Positions 48,207 to 57,864 of a DNA stretch of 64,000 nt are shown here, in pieces. Position numbers and translations under genes: made by a program. Within the stretch, counting starts at the first letter, position 1. The number at the start of each line of letters is the position of its first letter. Below the pieces are notes generated by a model that had not been told where the DNA came from, searched no databases, and saw only the letters and a program-made list of their open reading frames with translations. Location of the stretch: the NCBI GenBank assembly GCA_025618425.1, contig CM046839.1, positions 4,067,008-4,131,007 of the forward strand, written 5' to 3'. This DNA comes from Heliocidaris tuberculata. Lineage: Eukaryota > Echinodermata > Echinoidea > Camarodonta > Echinometridae.

Positions 48207-48832
48207 TTTAATGAATTAATAACCAAAAGGCCAATTAACACCAAATTGCACCTCAAGAAGATTATTATACTCAAAATTATGTTATGAAAATTTAAAGTGA
48301 AATGAATGAAACGCTTTTGAATTATCATAGTCAGAAGGTAGAAAATGGTTTTTCTTTCCATACAGAGCATTTTGGGGGGCAAAGCGTTGTCAAAGGGCAC
48401 TTTGGGGTTTTCATTTCAGGGGATCTGACACCCCCTTCCCGATGGACAATTTTGTCAGTTTTTATATTTTTGGAATGTACATCCATAGCTCTTACTTCTG
48501 ACAAAATTTGGTCTCTGGGCTTTAAGGGGAAAAATTTACCCCAATTTTTAGGGGCTGTCTGACACCCCATCCCGACGGAAATTTTTGTCAGTTTTTTGTG
48601 TTTTGTAATGTCCAGTCATACTACTTCCTACTGACAAAGTTTGGTGCATGGGTGAGATGGGGTGAAATCGACCCGACTTTGGGGTCCCTTTTGGGGGCTC
48701 TGGGGGCTTAACCCGGCGGCTACGGTCAGGTTGACAACCTTTTTGTCAATGACTTAGATGGTCTAAGTAACTTTACGGGGTCAAATCTTATGGGTAAAAT
48801 GGGGTGACTATTTCGGGACAGGCTCCTGGCCT
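48207..48832. mobile_element. Solo arm of the 39415-40778 foldback family
   Basis: Runs from ATTTAATGAATTA through CACCAAATTGCACC, CAGAGCATTTTGGG, CCCCAATTTTTAGGGGC and GACCCGACTTTGGGG to GGTGACTATTTCGGGACAGG, collinear with the right arm at about 40147-40778. It has no inverted partner here. It ends 171 bp from the 3' end of receptor B. Confidence 0.8.
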
Positions 48833-49003
48833 ATTTTAAGAAAGGAAATGAAATGGCTTCCTCTTTCTTCTAACATTTCTAAATTATTTTCCTAGATATT
48901 GTAAAATATGTATCAAAATTTCAAGAAATTATCAAAATAGATGTTTTGATGAACAAAGAGCAATATATTAGTCTTCATGAACAAACACAATATTACGTTT
49001 AAA

Positions 49004-51415
49004 TTAGTTATCATCGACGAAGGTATACACGGCTTCATTGATAGAAGCATACTGTGGAGATACCATCACTTCAGTTGTACCTACAGGTCTGCTCCTACCG
49101 ACATCATTAACCATTTCATAGACGCCGTTTCCATGATCACCATCGTCTGTCATTCTCTCCGATTCGGATCGTGTCGTCGGTATTTTTTGGTGAAGCGACT
49201 GATTTGGTGAATCATATCTTGGATTACTTTTCGAATTGACGTCGTTTTGATTCTTGCTTTTGAATTGCTGTGCCATGATTTCGTAGTCATTAACCACGCT
49301 GTATGCTGCAGTGGAGAGAAACTGCGACTGACATTTCCCGCGTTTAGGCTTCGGTGGGGCAGATGATGATGACGATGATACGTGTACAGATGTCCCTTTG
49401 ATATCCTTCTTCATGAACCTGGTCAGATGTGGCGGTTCATACTGACTTGGTCTTCCATCAAGATTGTCTCCATTCCCACAAATGTCTGAAGAGTTCATAG
49501 ATGTAATAGCCGATATGGCATATGAATTATCATCTCCTAAATCAGGCCTATTTTCTTGTGTTTTCTTAGGTCTGTTTGTTTTCTTGCTTTTATCTGGTTT
49601 CGCATAAACAGGGAAAGATTGTGAAGCACTGCTTCCATTTCCGGCATCTTTCTCTGATTTGCTTTTAATGCTCATCTGAGCGTATTCGGTGCTAACATTC
49701 GGGTCGCTCTTCGAAGTTGGCTTTCGGTAAGAAAATGCTCGACGACCCCGAGGCGGGGTCTTTAATGTGCTCCTTCTCATCTTCTGCGATGTCCATCTTC
49801 TGTTGCTAGAACCGCTTTGAATCGACGTCATCGACTGCGACCTCGGTACATGACAATCTTGAACATCTTCATGAGAAACTATCTCATATTCATTGTCATC
49901 GAGCATTGGTAAAGACTGGAACCTAGATATATTATCCTGACCGTTTCTAGACATTTCAGACCGTTGTCTTTGGTTAGATGTAATCATGTCTGACATCGAA
50001 ACGGTTGACGAACCTTCGGGAGGTTCACGGCTGTGGTCAGCACCACCAATCGTTGTCTCGTTATTTCGCGCTCTTTTATCTTTGAAAGACACTGCGTAGG
50101 TAAGCTGGCCTCCGCTCGGGGATACGTGAGGTACATGTTTAGAACTATTGGTACCATAAGTAACAGAGTAGGTTTTGTTCCAATTCGATTTCAAAGGCAT
50201 CGATCTTCTCCTTCTCCGAAGAAATACGACAATGATCACGACTATCGTGACGATAACGAGGAAAATGACAATAATTGCGACGACAATCTTACGCGTATTA
50301 CCGGCAGCATCAGGCGCTTTCGTCATTTCAATAGTACTATTCAATTTCATTGATGTTGTCTCGTACCTAGATGTCAGACTAGGGGACGGTCGAGAGACTG
50401 TTGTCGACAGCGAAACGACACGTATAGTAGCAAAACTTGAAACCCAAACATCATCTCCTTGTAGAATGGCGCGGCACTCGATCAAAAGGTTCTCATCTTC
50501 CTTGTGTACGTTGCTGATTGTGATTTGGGTTCCGTTGTCAATCCTATCACCTACAGACAAAAACATGTTCGTCATATTGACAATGTTCCAGAACTTGGTC
50601 TGAACAAAGCCATGGTCGGCGTTGGTGCAACTGTAGACGGCATCAGCTCCGAGATTGACTTCGTTGATAAAAGGATCAACACGAATGATACCACGGTTTC
50701 CAGTGTTAGGTCTGTCCGAATTCGAGCATGATTTTGTGACCGTTGACATAGAGTTAATCACATCGAATACAAGTGTGCAACTCAACCTTACATTTTCATC
50801 CACCGGATCTAGTTTGGTCCTGGTGATGATACGGTCAGGGAATATCACATCAGGCAAGATATCCTCACCATTTCTTTGAAATGCAGCACGAAGGGTCACA
50901 ATATCTCTATTCCAAACGCATGATACCTCTGCCTCCGCAGATGCTCCGACTTCCTCAGGAGGCAAATGTAGGTACTCGCACACAAAGGAGTACTCAGGTG
51001 GCAGTACGGTGAGATAGGCGGTCGCCAATGGCTTGTATAATGTATTCTGCCCATACTGGTATCCGCATTGGTACATGGCATCATCGGGAACAACCTGTGC
51101 GCTTTTGAATACCAATTCATAGGTTTGAGCATCTTCATCGACAATGACCTGGTAGTTTAGAGGATCGATGTCTGATTGTGGGTAGATTACATCGTTGTGA
51201 CTGACATAACGCTCATTGCCTCTTGAATCAATTCTTGTCCATATGACTGGCTTGTCATTGTCATCGCTGAAATCACAGAATAGTGAAGTCGACTCCCCTT
51301 CGAAAACAGTTTTGTTTTGTGGTCCTTCCTCAAGATATGTAACACACACTGACACTGTGATCGTAAACGACAGCCAGATAAGCGTATACACATGATACAT
51401 GAAGTTAAAAGCCAT
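49004..51415 (-). CDS. Intronless Ig-superfamily transmembrane receptor B
   Basis: A 803-residue type I membrane protein with an ATG at 51415. A signal peptide (about 1-25) leads to a V-type Ig with GPQNKTVFEG and C47, W59, C117. The second Ig-like domain has C146, C166, C213 and motif FPDRIITR. The third starts RVDPFINEVNLGADAVYSC (C263, W276, C314). A Ser/Thr stalk and a transmembrane helix (about 377-399) with RRRRR stop-transfer follow. The 400-residue tail has YEIV (510), YRKP (563), YAQM (578), YAKP (604), the SH3 ligand PPKPKR, YSVV (705), YEIM (711), YDSP (734), YEMV (766), YASI (789) and YTFV (797). YxxM fits PI3K-type and YxxP Crk/Nck-type SH2 domains (family knowledge). Tail blocks such as RRWTSQKM, DPNV and KPKRGKCQS match receptor C. 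Its ligand and function are unknown. Confidence 0.87.
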   Translation of the reverse strand: MAFNFMYHVYTLIWLSFTITVSVCVTYLEEGPQNKTVFEGESTSLFCDFSDDNDKPVIWTRIDSRGNERYVSHNDVIYPQSDIDPLNYQVIVDEDAQTYELVFKSAQVVPDDAMYQCGYQYGQNTLYKPLATAYLTVLPPEYSFVCEYLHLPPEEVGASAEAEVSCVWNRDIVTLRAAFQRNGEDILPDVIFPDRIITRTKLDPVDENVRLSCTLVFDVINSMSTVTKSCSNSDRPNTGNRGIIRVDPFINEVNLGADAVYSCTNADHGFVQTKFWNIVNMTNMFLSVGDRIDNGTQITISNVHKEDENLLIECRAILQGDDVWVSSFATIRVVSLSTTVSRPSPSLTSRYETTSMKLNSTIEMTKAPDAAGNTRKIVVAIIVIFLVIVTIVVIIVVFLRRRRRSMPLKSNWNKTYSVTYGTNSSKHVPHVSPSGGQLTYAVSFKDKRARNNETTIGGADHSREPPEGSSTVSMSDMITSNQRQRSEMSRNGQDNISRFQSLPMLDDNEYEIVSHEDVQDCHVPRSQSMTSIQSGSSNRRWTSQKMRRSTLKTPPRGRRAFSYRKPTSKSDPNVSTEYAQMSIKSKSEKDAGNGSSASQSFPVYAKPDKSKKTNRPKKTQENRPDLGDDNSYAISAITSMNSSDICGNGDNLDGRPSQYEPPHLTRFMKKDIKGTSVHVSSSSSSAPPKPKRGKCQSQFLSTAAYSVVNDYEIMAQQFKSKNQNDVNSKSNPRYDSPNQSLHQKIPTTRSESERMTDDGDHGNGVYEMVNDVGRSRPVGTTEVMVSPQYASINEAVYTFVDDN

Positions 51416-54400
51416 TGCGTCTTTTAAGTATCTCTGAAGTTAATCCACATTCACCATGTTCACCGTGAAGATTACGCATTTCCCCCAAATTCTTTTTTAA
51501 TGATATATCATTGAAGAACAGTGCCTATTAATTTTGAACTGTGGTAATTGGTCGAAACTTGTACAATTCCAGCAACAGTTCCAAAGGGATACATCAAAAC
51601 AAATGACCTGATACAACAGTATGCCAAAAATGACACTCCCTCTGTTCTGCAATGTTCACCTCAAATCTATACTGCTTGTGGTTTCATTTGAAATCACTGC
51701 TATAATAAAGTGACGCCATAGGATAAGTGATGTTCATCCACTGTAGACCACAGTCAGGACTGGTACAAGGCTCTTGAGAGGTCATCCGCACATCATCATA
51801 TAAGCAGCAACATCATACGTGTTGTTCTAGCACGTATGATATTTCCCCAACAAGTCAAACCATCCTCATGAATCTAACTCAGATGACCATTACCGGTACT
51901 TATGTAACAAAATATAATGTTTGCCTTCCAGTTTGTCAGAGAACTGCCAAAAGTCTGGTTTTATGAAAATATGCGTTGCATGGAATTCGTAAACGGTGGC
52001 CAGTCAAAAAATAATTACATCATGTTATCTGTGTTTTGAGGTATCGGTGTTGGGTTTGATTTGAATACCAATTATCACTGATGACAGTTCTTTCGGAAGG
52101 GAAGTTCTTCCGTTTCCACTTCCTGCCATTGAATCTTAATCATTAAACTCTGATAGCTCACTCGTTGACCAACCTTCACACAATAAATATGAATTAAGGA
52201 AACAGCATATTCAAATTGTATTATGGACGAATCCAAATAACATTCTTACACATTATAATGAAAACAGTTATTTGTTTTTCTTTTCAGTATGTTGGTATTC
52301 TGGATTTTATGCAGTAGCAAAAGCCTCCTGTTCTAAATCCAGTAGTTGTAAAAATAAAATGCATTGTTAAAAAAAATACTTACAAGTAGCACGTACTTAT
52401 AGAATATACATTTTGCACACATAATTATAGAATTACTTTAAATTACTTTAAAATTGTCACGATTATCATACCAGTTGCCTACAATGGTGTGTGAAATGAC
52501 GGGAGATCGTGTTGTTTCTGATGCTTAAAATATTTGTATATTAATGTACATGTAATTTTGCCATATTACGATTCACATAGAAGTATATTTTCTGTAACTA
52601 TTTGATAAATGTTTTTGAATATCTATAATTTTGAATAATCTACTTTCAAAACTCTGAAATGAAGACTTGCAAAAGTCGTTATTTCCTTTCTAATGAAATA
52701 ATACGTATATAGCACAGAAATCCTGAAGACGGCTTTAGGAGTTCTGGGGTCTATAGATTATGTGGGACATTAAACCAACTCCCTCCTTTGTTTTGCATAG
52801 TCGCTTTCAATTGCCCTACATGTATTCATATTTATACAGTTTAGTTGAAATGTGATGTGACGTACATACATGCAAGAAATACACCGTATTAATATCCTCG
52901 AAAAGTCAAAATGTGCATAAATCTAATATATTACTACATAGGAAAATCTAAGTCTGATGGTTCACCTACTAGATAGGATCACTTCCTGACGGTTTCCGTT
53001 TAATAGGTAAGACAGGGAGCACGCGGGAACGGCCTCCTCAGTGGAATGACAAAAAACAAAAAATAAAATAAAGAAAGTAAAAGAGAGAGAGAGGGGGGGG
53101 GGGGGGGAGAGAAAGGGATATGAAAGAGACTGAAATGTTAACAACACGACTCTTACCAATTCGCTAAAAAAAGACCTTACTATAAAAAGTTTACCCTCCC
53201 ATGACTTAAACCTATGCGAATTCACTGAATCTGTTTTCCCTTTCTTTTAAAAATATTTTTTCGAAAATAATAAGTTTAGATTAACGTTGGAAAAGTGGCG
53301 TAGCGTGGGCCCAGCCATTGCGGGGGCACTCGATCTTGTCATGGGGGAGATCTTACAGGGTGGATGAAATGTGAAAGAACAAGGCCATTGAGTGAGGGGT
53401 GTGTTGGGGGATCACACATTTTCTTTCCACGTGTCACCCCTCTTCCCCCCCCCCCTTTTGCATTTCGTTGGCGAGGTAAGAGGGGGGAGGCGGATGGTAA
53501 GGCTCCCCTGTCCCCCCACGTAGCTACCCCAACGCTTGGGAAAGTTTGAACAACCACTTTGACAGGATTTCCGACTCTATATCCCAGAACAGTATAAATC
53601 GAGGTCTTAGATAAACTATATGTTCTATTGCAGGTTACTCATACTAGGTGCGTTTAGAAAGTGCATATTATATAGAGAGTATCAGTTGAGTGGTTGATCA
53701 CTTAAGATTTAAATATCCTTTCCACTTAAGATTCCTGAATTTTCTTTGTCTTTTTAATCCTTTCAATTTACATCTGCCTGTGTTTATGAGGCTTCTGTTC
53801 TGTATGTATCTTTCACTTTTATGATTATCTTCTAGTGTGGCCTCTCTTTATCACGCTTCTTACTTCTGTTTCTTGTATATTTAATTTTCGTTAGTTCTAT
53901 ATTTCTTGTTCCTATATTAGTTAAAATTTGTCTATGGAATGCAGGGATCATCACGCGCTCACGCCTGCTTTCGAAAAAAGGGTGAAAGATTGAAACGACC
54001 ATAAGCTGGTCTATGTTCTATCTGTGTTGTTATTTATATGTTTGATTACCCTCCTTATATAAATGCATATTATCATATATAATTGTAAGGAAATTCCTTT
54101 CGTTTTATATATATATATTCATTTATCTCTGAAACACTTTTCTACCCTCACAATTCTTTGTGTGTCTACCCCCCCCCCCTCTCTGTATTTATCTTTCTTC
54201 TTCAACCCCTCTCTTTACATTGGTCTCCATTTTATTTTCTAATATCCTCCCTCTCATTAGTTACATTTCCCTGCTCTGACGCTCTCTCTGTGTCCCTTCT
54301 TTATTCTTCTCTTCACTCGATTTCTCTCCCTTTCCACTGTACTACTTCCGTCCTTCCTTTTTTGCTTTGTTTCAATATTTTTATCTCTCACAGTATCTTT

Positions 54401-55804
54401 CTTATCTATTAATATAACACTTAATCGTCATTATCAATAATGCCCATCACAACTGTCATACAAGAATACAAGGAATACTTCCAATTTATTACACCATTCA
54501 AATCGACATCACTTTCGTAAGTGTTCGTTTGTTTCTAATATACATGCAAATCACATGCAGATCATTATGAATCACACTCATAAAACTCCTGTGCACCCAT
54601 CTTGTCTATCACAAGGAGCTGTCGAGTGTTTTATCGGAAGTGTTCGACTTATATATTGCTTTTATCTATATAAACTTGACTGGAGATAAAAGGGCAAATA
54701 TGAGTAACTCTCCTTTATGGATGAAGTACGTCATGTGTCGCCCTTGAGAATAATAATTTTCATTTTCAATTTTGCTGTTACTTTTTTATCATTTATGCTA
54801 ATACTCTGTCATGGGGATCTACCTAATGATATCTGATAAATCAGATGGATATGATTCAGTTTGCTTTGAATTCATTTACTGCTTTAGTGACTACATCAAC
54901 ACAATTCAGTTATGAAGCATCATGATAAGTGAATCATCTAAAATGACGTACTAATATGCAAATAATCAGCACGAAGCGATTTTTTAAAAAGCAGATAGAA
55001 AAAAAAAACTGGAAAATATTATTTGAATAAACTCACGCTTGCTAATACATGTCCTCGCACAACACATGCATAAAACTTATTCAACATAATACATGTACAT
55101 TATCTATTTCATCAAATTATGCCAATGTAATGGGATAAACGAGAAACGGGGGAAAGACATTAGAGCGAATGAAAGAGGGGAGAGGGAGAAAGTGAGGCAA
55201 AGGGATATGAAGAGAGTGGATGAGGTGCAGGAAAGAGAATAAGAGAGATAGAGAGAGAGAGAATGAGAGAGAGAGAGAGAGAGAGCGGGGGGGGGGGGGG
55301 AGTTAGAGGAGGAGGAGAGGGAGGGGAGAGATAAAGATAAAGAGGAAAAAAATGCATATAACTTTACTACTTCTTGAACGTATCACAATTGGGAGATGAC
55401 AAAATAAAACTGCAATAGGCAGCGAAGTATACTTTTAAATTGCACAGACTAATTATGAAAAATATATACATATAATGATCGCTCCCACGATACAAAGGTT
55501 TGATGAAAAATAAACCTGATATGCGATACTATTCAAATATTTCTTAAAGGAACATAAGTTCCGGTACTGAAATCTATATCCAGACAAACTATTTAAGATA
55601 ATTGGTTAATAATATAAGAATCCTATATTATCTTATAGTTGTTAAAACCAGCAAAAACAGAATGGTACCAAGGTGGAATTATAGGACATACCCTTACATT
55701 TCTTTGCTAATCATCAGCTATTAACCTTTCTTGTCAAATTCATTCACCAGATATTATTGATTGATTAATGATTTATTTTAACCTGACTGCTGAGAAAGCA
55801 AATA
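51416..55804. other. Noncoding between receptors B and C, left part
   Basis: This includes the 5' flank of receptor B. Nothing gene-like is seen. A stretch at about 53290-53545 begins GTGGCGTAGCGTGGGC and ends ACGTAGCTACCCCAACGC, with G and C runs, and looks like a small transposable element. A pyrimidine tract is at 54160-54400. GA and G runs are at about 55245-55300. Confidence 0.5.
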
Positions 55805-55912
55805 TGTTGGTAGATAAATAACCTCGGGGAACCTACGGTTCTAAGTCCTATCCGAGTGATTTTGTAATTGAGAATTAATGCTCTGTCGCTGTTCTACCAC
55901 TGAGCTTGAGAT
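55805..55912 (-). mobile_element. tRNA-derived SINE, head region
   Basis: On the minus strand, AGCTCAGTGGTAGAACAGC is a tRNA D-arm with an intact A box. It is followed by a body that contains CTCGGATAGGAC, a phrase also present in the element at 57043. A clean cloverleaf cannot be drawn, so it is a SINE head and not a tRNA gene. Confidence 0.5.
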
Positions 55913-57042
55913 CTTAGTATAAAATATTCTGTTGTGATTAGAACTGTGAAACTTTATTTCTATTCATTACCTTGACTCAAAACTAGACTGCACGTCATCG
56001 TCTTGATTTTATGTGACTTCCTTGATCGTTCTGCTTTAACTTGTGAAATTACTATAAAACTCCATTGACACTGTTCATCAATATTTTGCTTTACATCAAT
56101 TCTTGCTATTCAACACTGTGAATTAGAGTACGTTGTCATTCCCTAGACAAATTTGAAACATGCTGCGAGAGATAAAAATGTTTTAGAAGTTATTCTACCA
56201 AAACAAAGTTAAATTAAAATACTATCATATCATTCACCACAGAATAAAAACATAAATTAATCTATTTATGCATTTTGACAAAATTTTCATAAAACTTCCT
56301 TATGTAAATTACTTTACATTCCGGTTCTTCTATAAATCATATAATTGTCTAGGTTTAGAGCGGAAACGTCTGCATAGAGGTCATTTCGAGTCGACTCCCG
56401 GAACACATTTAACATGTTTAACCCTCTATATTGCACAGGCAATGCACACTTACTGGTATACATAGTTATTCATTGTGGTTGTATTGTTTTACGAGTGAGT
56501 TCATCAGCTCCAATGTGGATTTCCAATTTAGCAATGAGATTTTATATCATGTTCGCGTAGAAAAAGTCTTAATGTATGTTTTTACTCATACATTCAAATC
56601 GATAACATTTTGCTTTTCTTTTAAATAACGTTGTGAAATTTACAGTATAGAGAAATAAACTGAAAGTTTTATTTAAAAAGAAAAAAAATCATTGCAAATT
56701 ATAAGATAATACTCTGTGGCGCAAGAGACAGATACTGAAACGCTCAAGTAGTTTCCGGGCAATGAAGTAACATTTGCTTATTACAATGGTGTTATTATTA
56801 CATTAAAAGCTAGATTCCATATTTACATAGTTTCCACGAAAATAGGTGATCGTATCTATTAGTTCCTCGATGGGCATGGTAATATTATCAGTCGTCTAGA
56901 AAAATGGGGATTATAAAAGTCAGTATAGTTTCGTTAAGTATGAGTTGTGATCTCGAATTCGAATTATTTTTCACTTAAAACACCAAAGTCGTCATCGAGT
57001 GTTAAAACTATATGTTACAGGATATGTTACAGTGGAAAACAC

Positions 57043-57275
57043 TCCGTCCCTCGGATAGGACGTTAACTGGAGGCCCCGTGTAGAGGACAGTCACCACCTT
57101 TGCACGTTAAGAACCCACTGCACTCCTCGAGTAAGAGTAGGGGGAAACCCCGGTGTAGTGGTACACCTGCACATCCCAATCAGTTATACCGGGAGGAGAG
57201 ACCCGAGGGTTACAGTGATTCAGTTCGCTTTTCCCCTCCCAGGCACAGGTGACGCCAAATACTTAATAATAATAA
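57043..57275 (+). mobile_element. SINE body with (AAT)n tail
   Basis: Contains CCTCGGATAGGACGTTAA, CCCGTGTAGAGGACAGTCAC and TTTGCACGTTAAGAACCC, and ends in an (AAT)n run at about 57265-57283. I recognise the GCACGTTAAGAACCC phrase as a widespread marine-invertebrate SINE motif (memory). The tRNA head is missing. It shares its middle with 55805-55912. Confidence 0.55.
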
Positions 57276-57341
57276 TAATAATAAAATAACTATAAATTTT
57301 ATAAGGATTATATCTTCCGAATGAATCGGATAAAACAGTGT

Positions 57342-57520
57342 ACAGGGGCCGCGGAGCGTTTTTGAAAGTGGAGAGGGGGGGGGGGCTGATTTGATTTCAC
57401 TCATTAATGACAATTTTCGAACCTTTTTTCCGAGGTTTTGACACGTGTCTACTCAAAAAAGTGTGGGGGGGGGGGGGGGGGGCTTCACCCCCTGCCCCCC
57501 GGTTCCGCGGCCAATGGTGT
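57342..57520. mobile_element. Small TIR element with GGCCGCGGA ends
   Basis: The left end ACAGGGGCCGCGGAGC and right end GGTTCCGCGGCCAATGGTGT are imperfect inverted repeats. Long G runs lie subterminally on both sides. Hundreds of bases separate it from the 3' end of receptor C. Confidence 0.55.
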
Positions 57521-57864
57521 ATGATAGCAAACTGATAAGAAACCGTAGATGAAGATATCGGGTGTATCTGGACGACTATGCAATAATTTTGCCTACAAGC
57601 TGGAGCTGTGTTTGTGCTTCTCAGCAAATTTTCGTCAATTTTTTAATTTTTTCAAATTGGTTTTTATTTCTAAGAGCTATGCAAACTGATGATTACATGA
57701 ACGCTTTTCAATATTCCTTGAGTAAAAAAGGGCAACAGTTTTATACGCTATCATAGTTATTGTATTCCTAATACACAAAAAATAAATCAAAACAAATCCC
57801 TGTCATTTTGCATAATCAGTGTAAAAATAGAGTACACACTCCTTCAACATGTTAAACAATGACA

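Noticed and set aside
50033..50879. Plus-strand open frames antisense to receptor B (up to 142 codons)
   Set aside because: They lie opposite the coding frame of a clear gene and show no domain or signal; shadows of codon bias.
55805..55912. tRNA gene candidate from a D-arm-like sequence
   Set aside because: No matching acceptor or T-arm can be drawn, so it was recorded as a SINE head.
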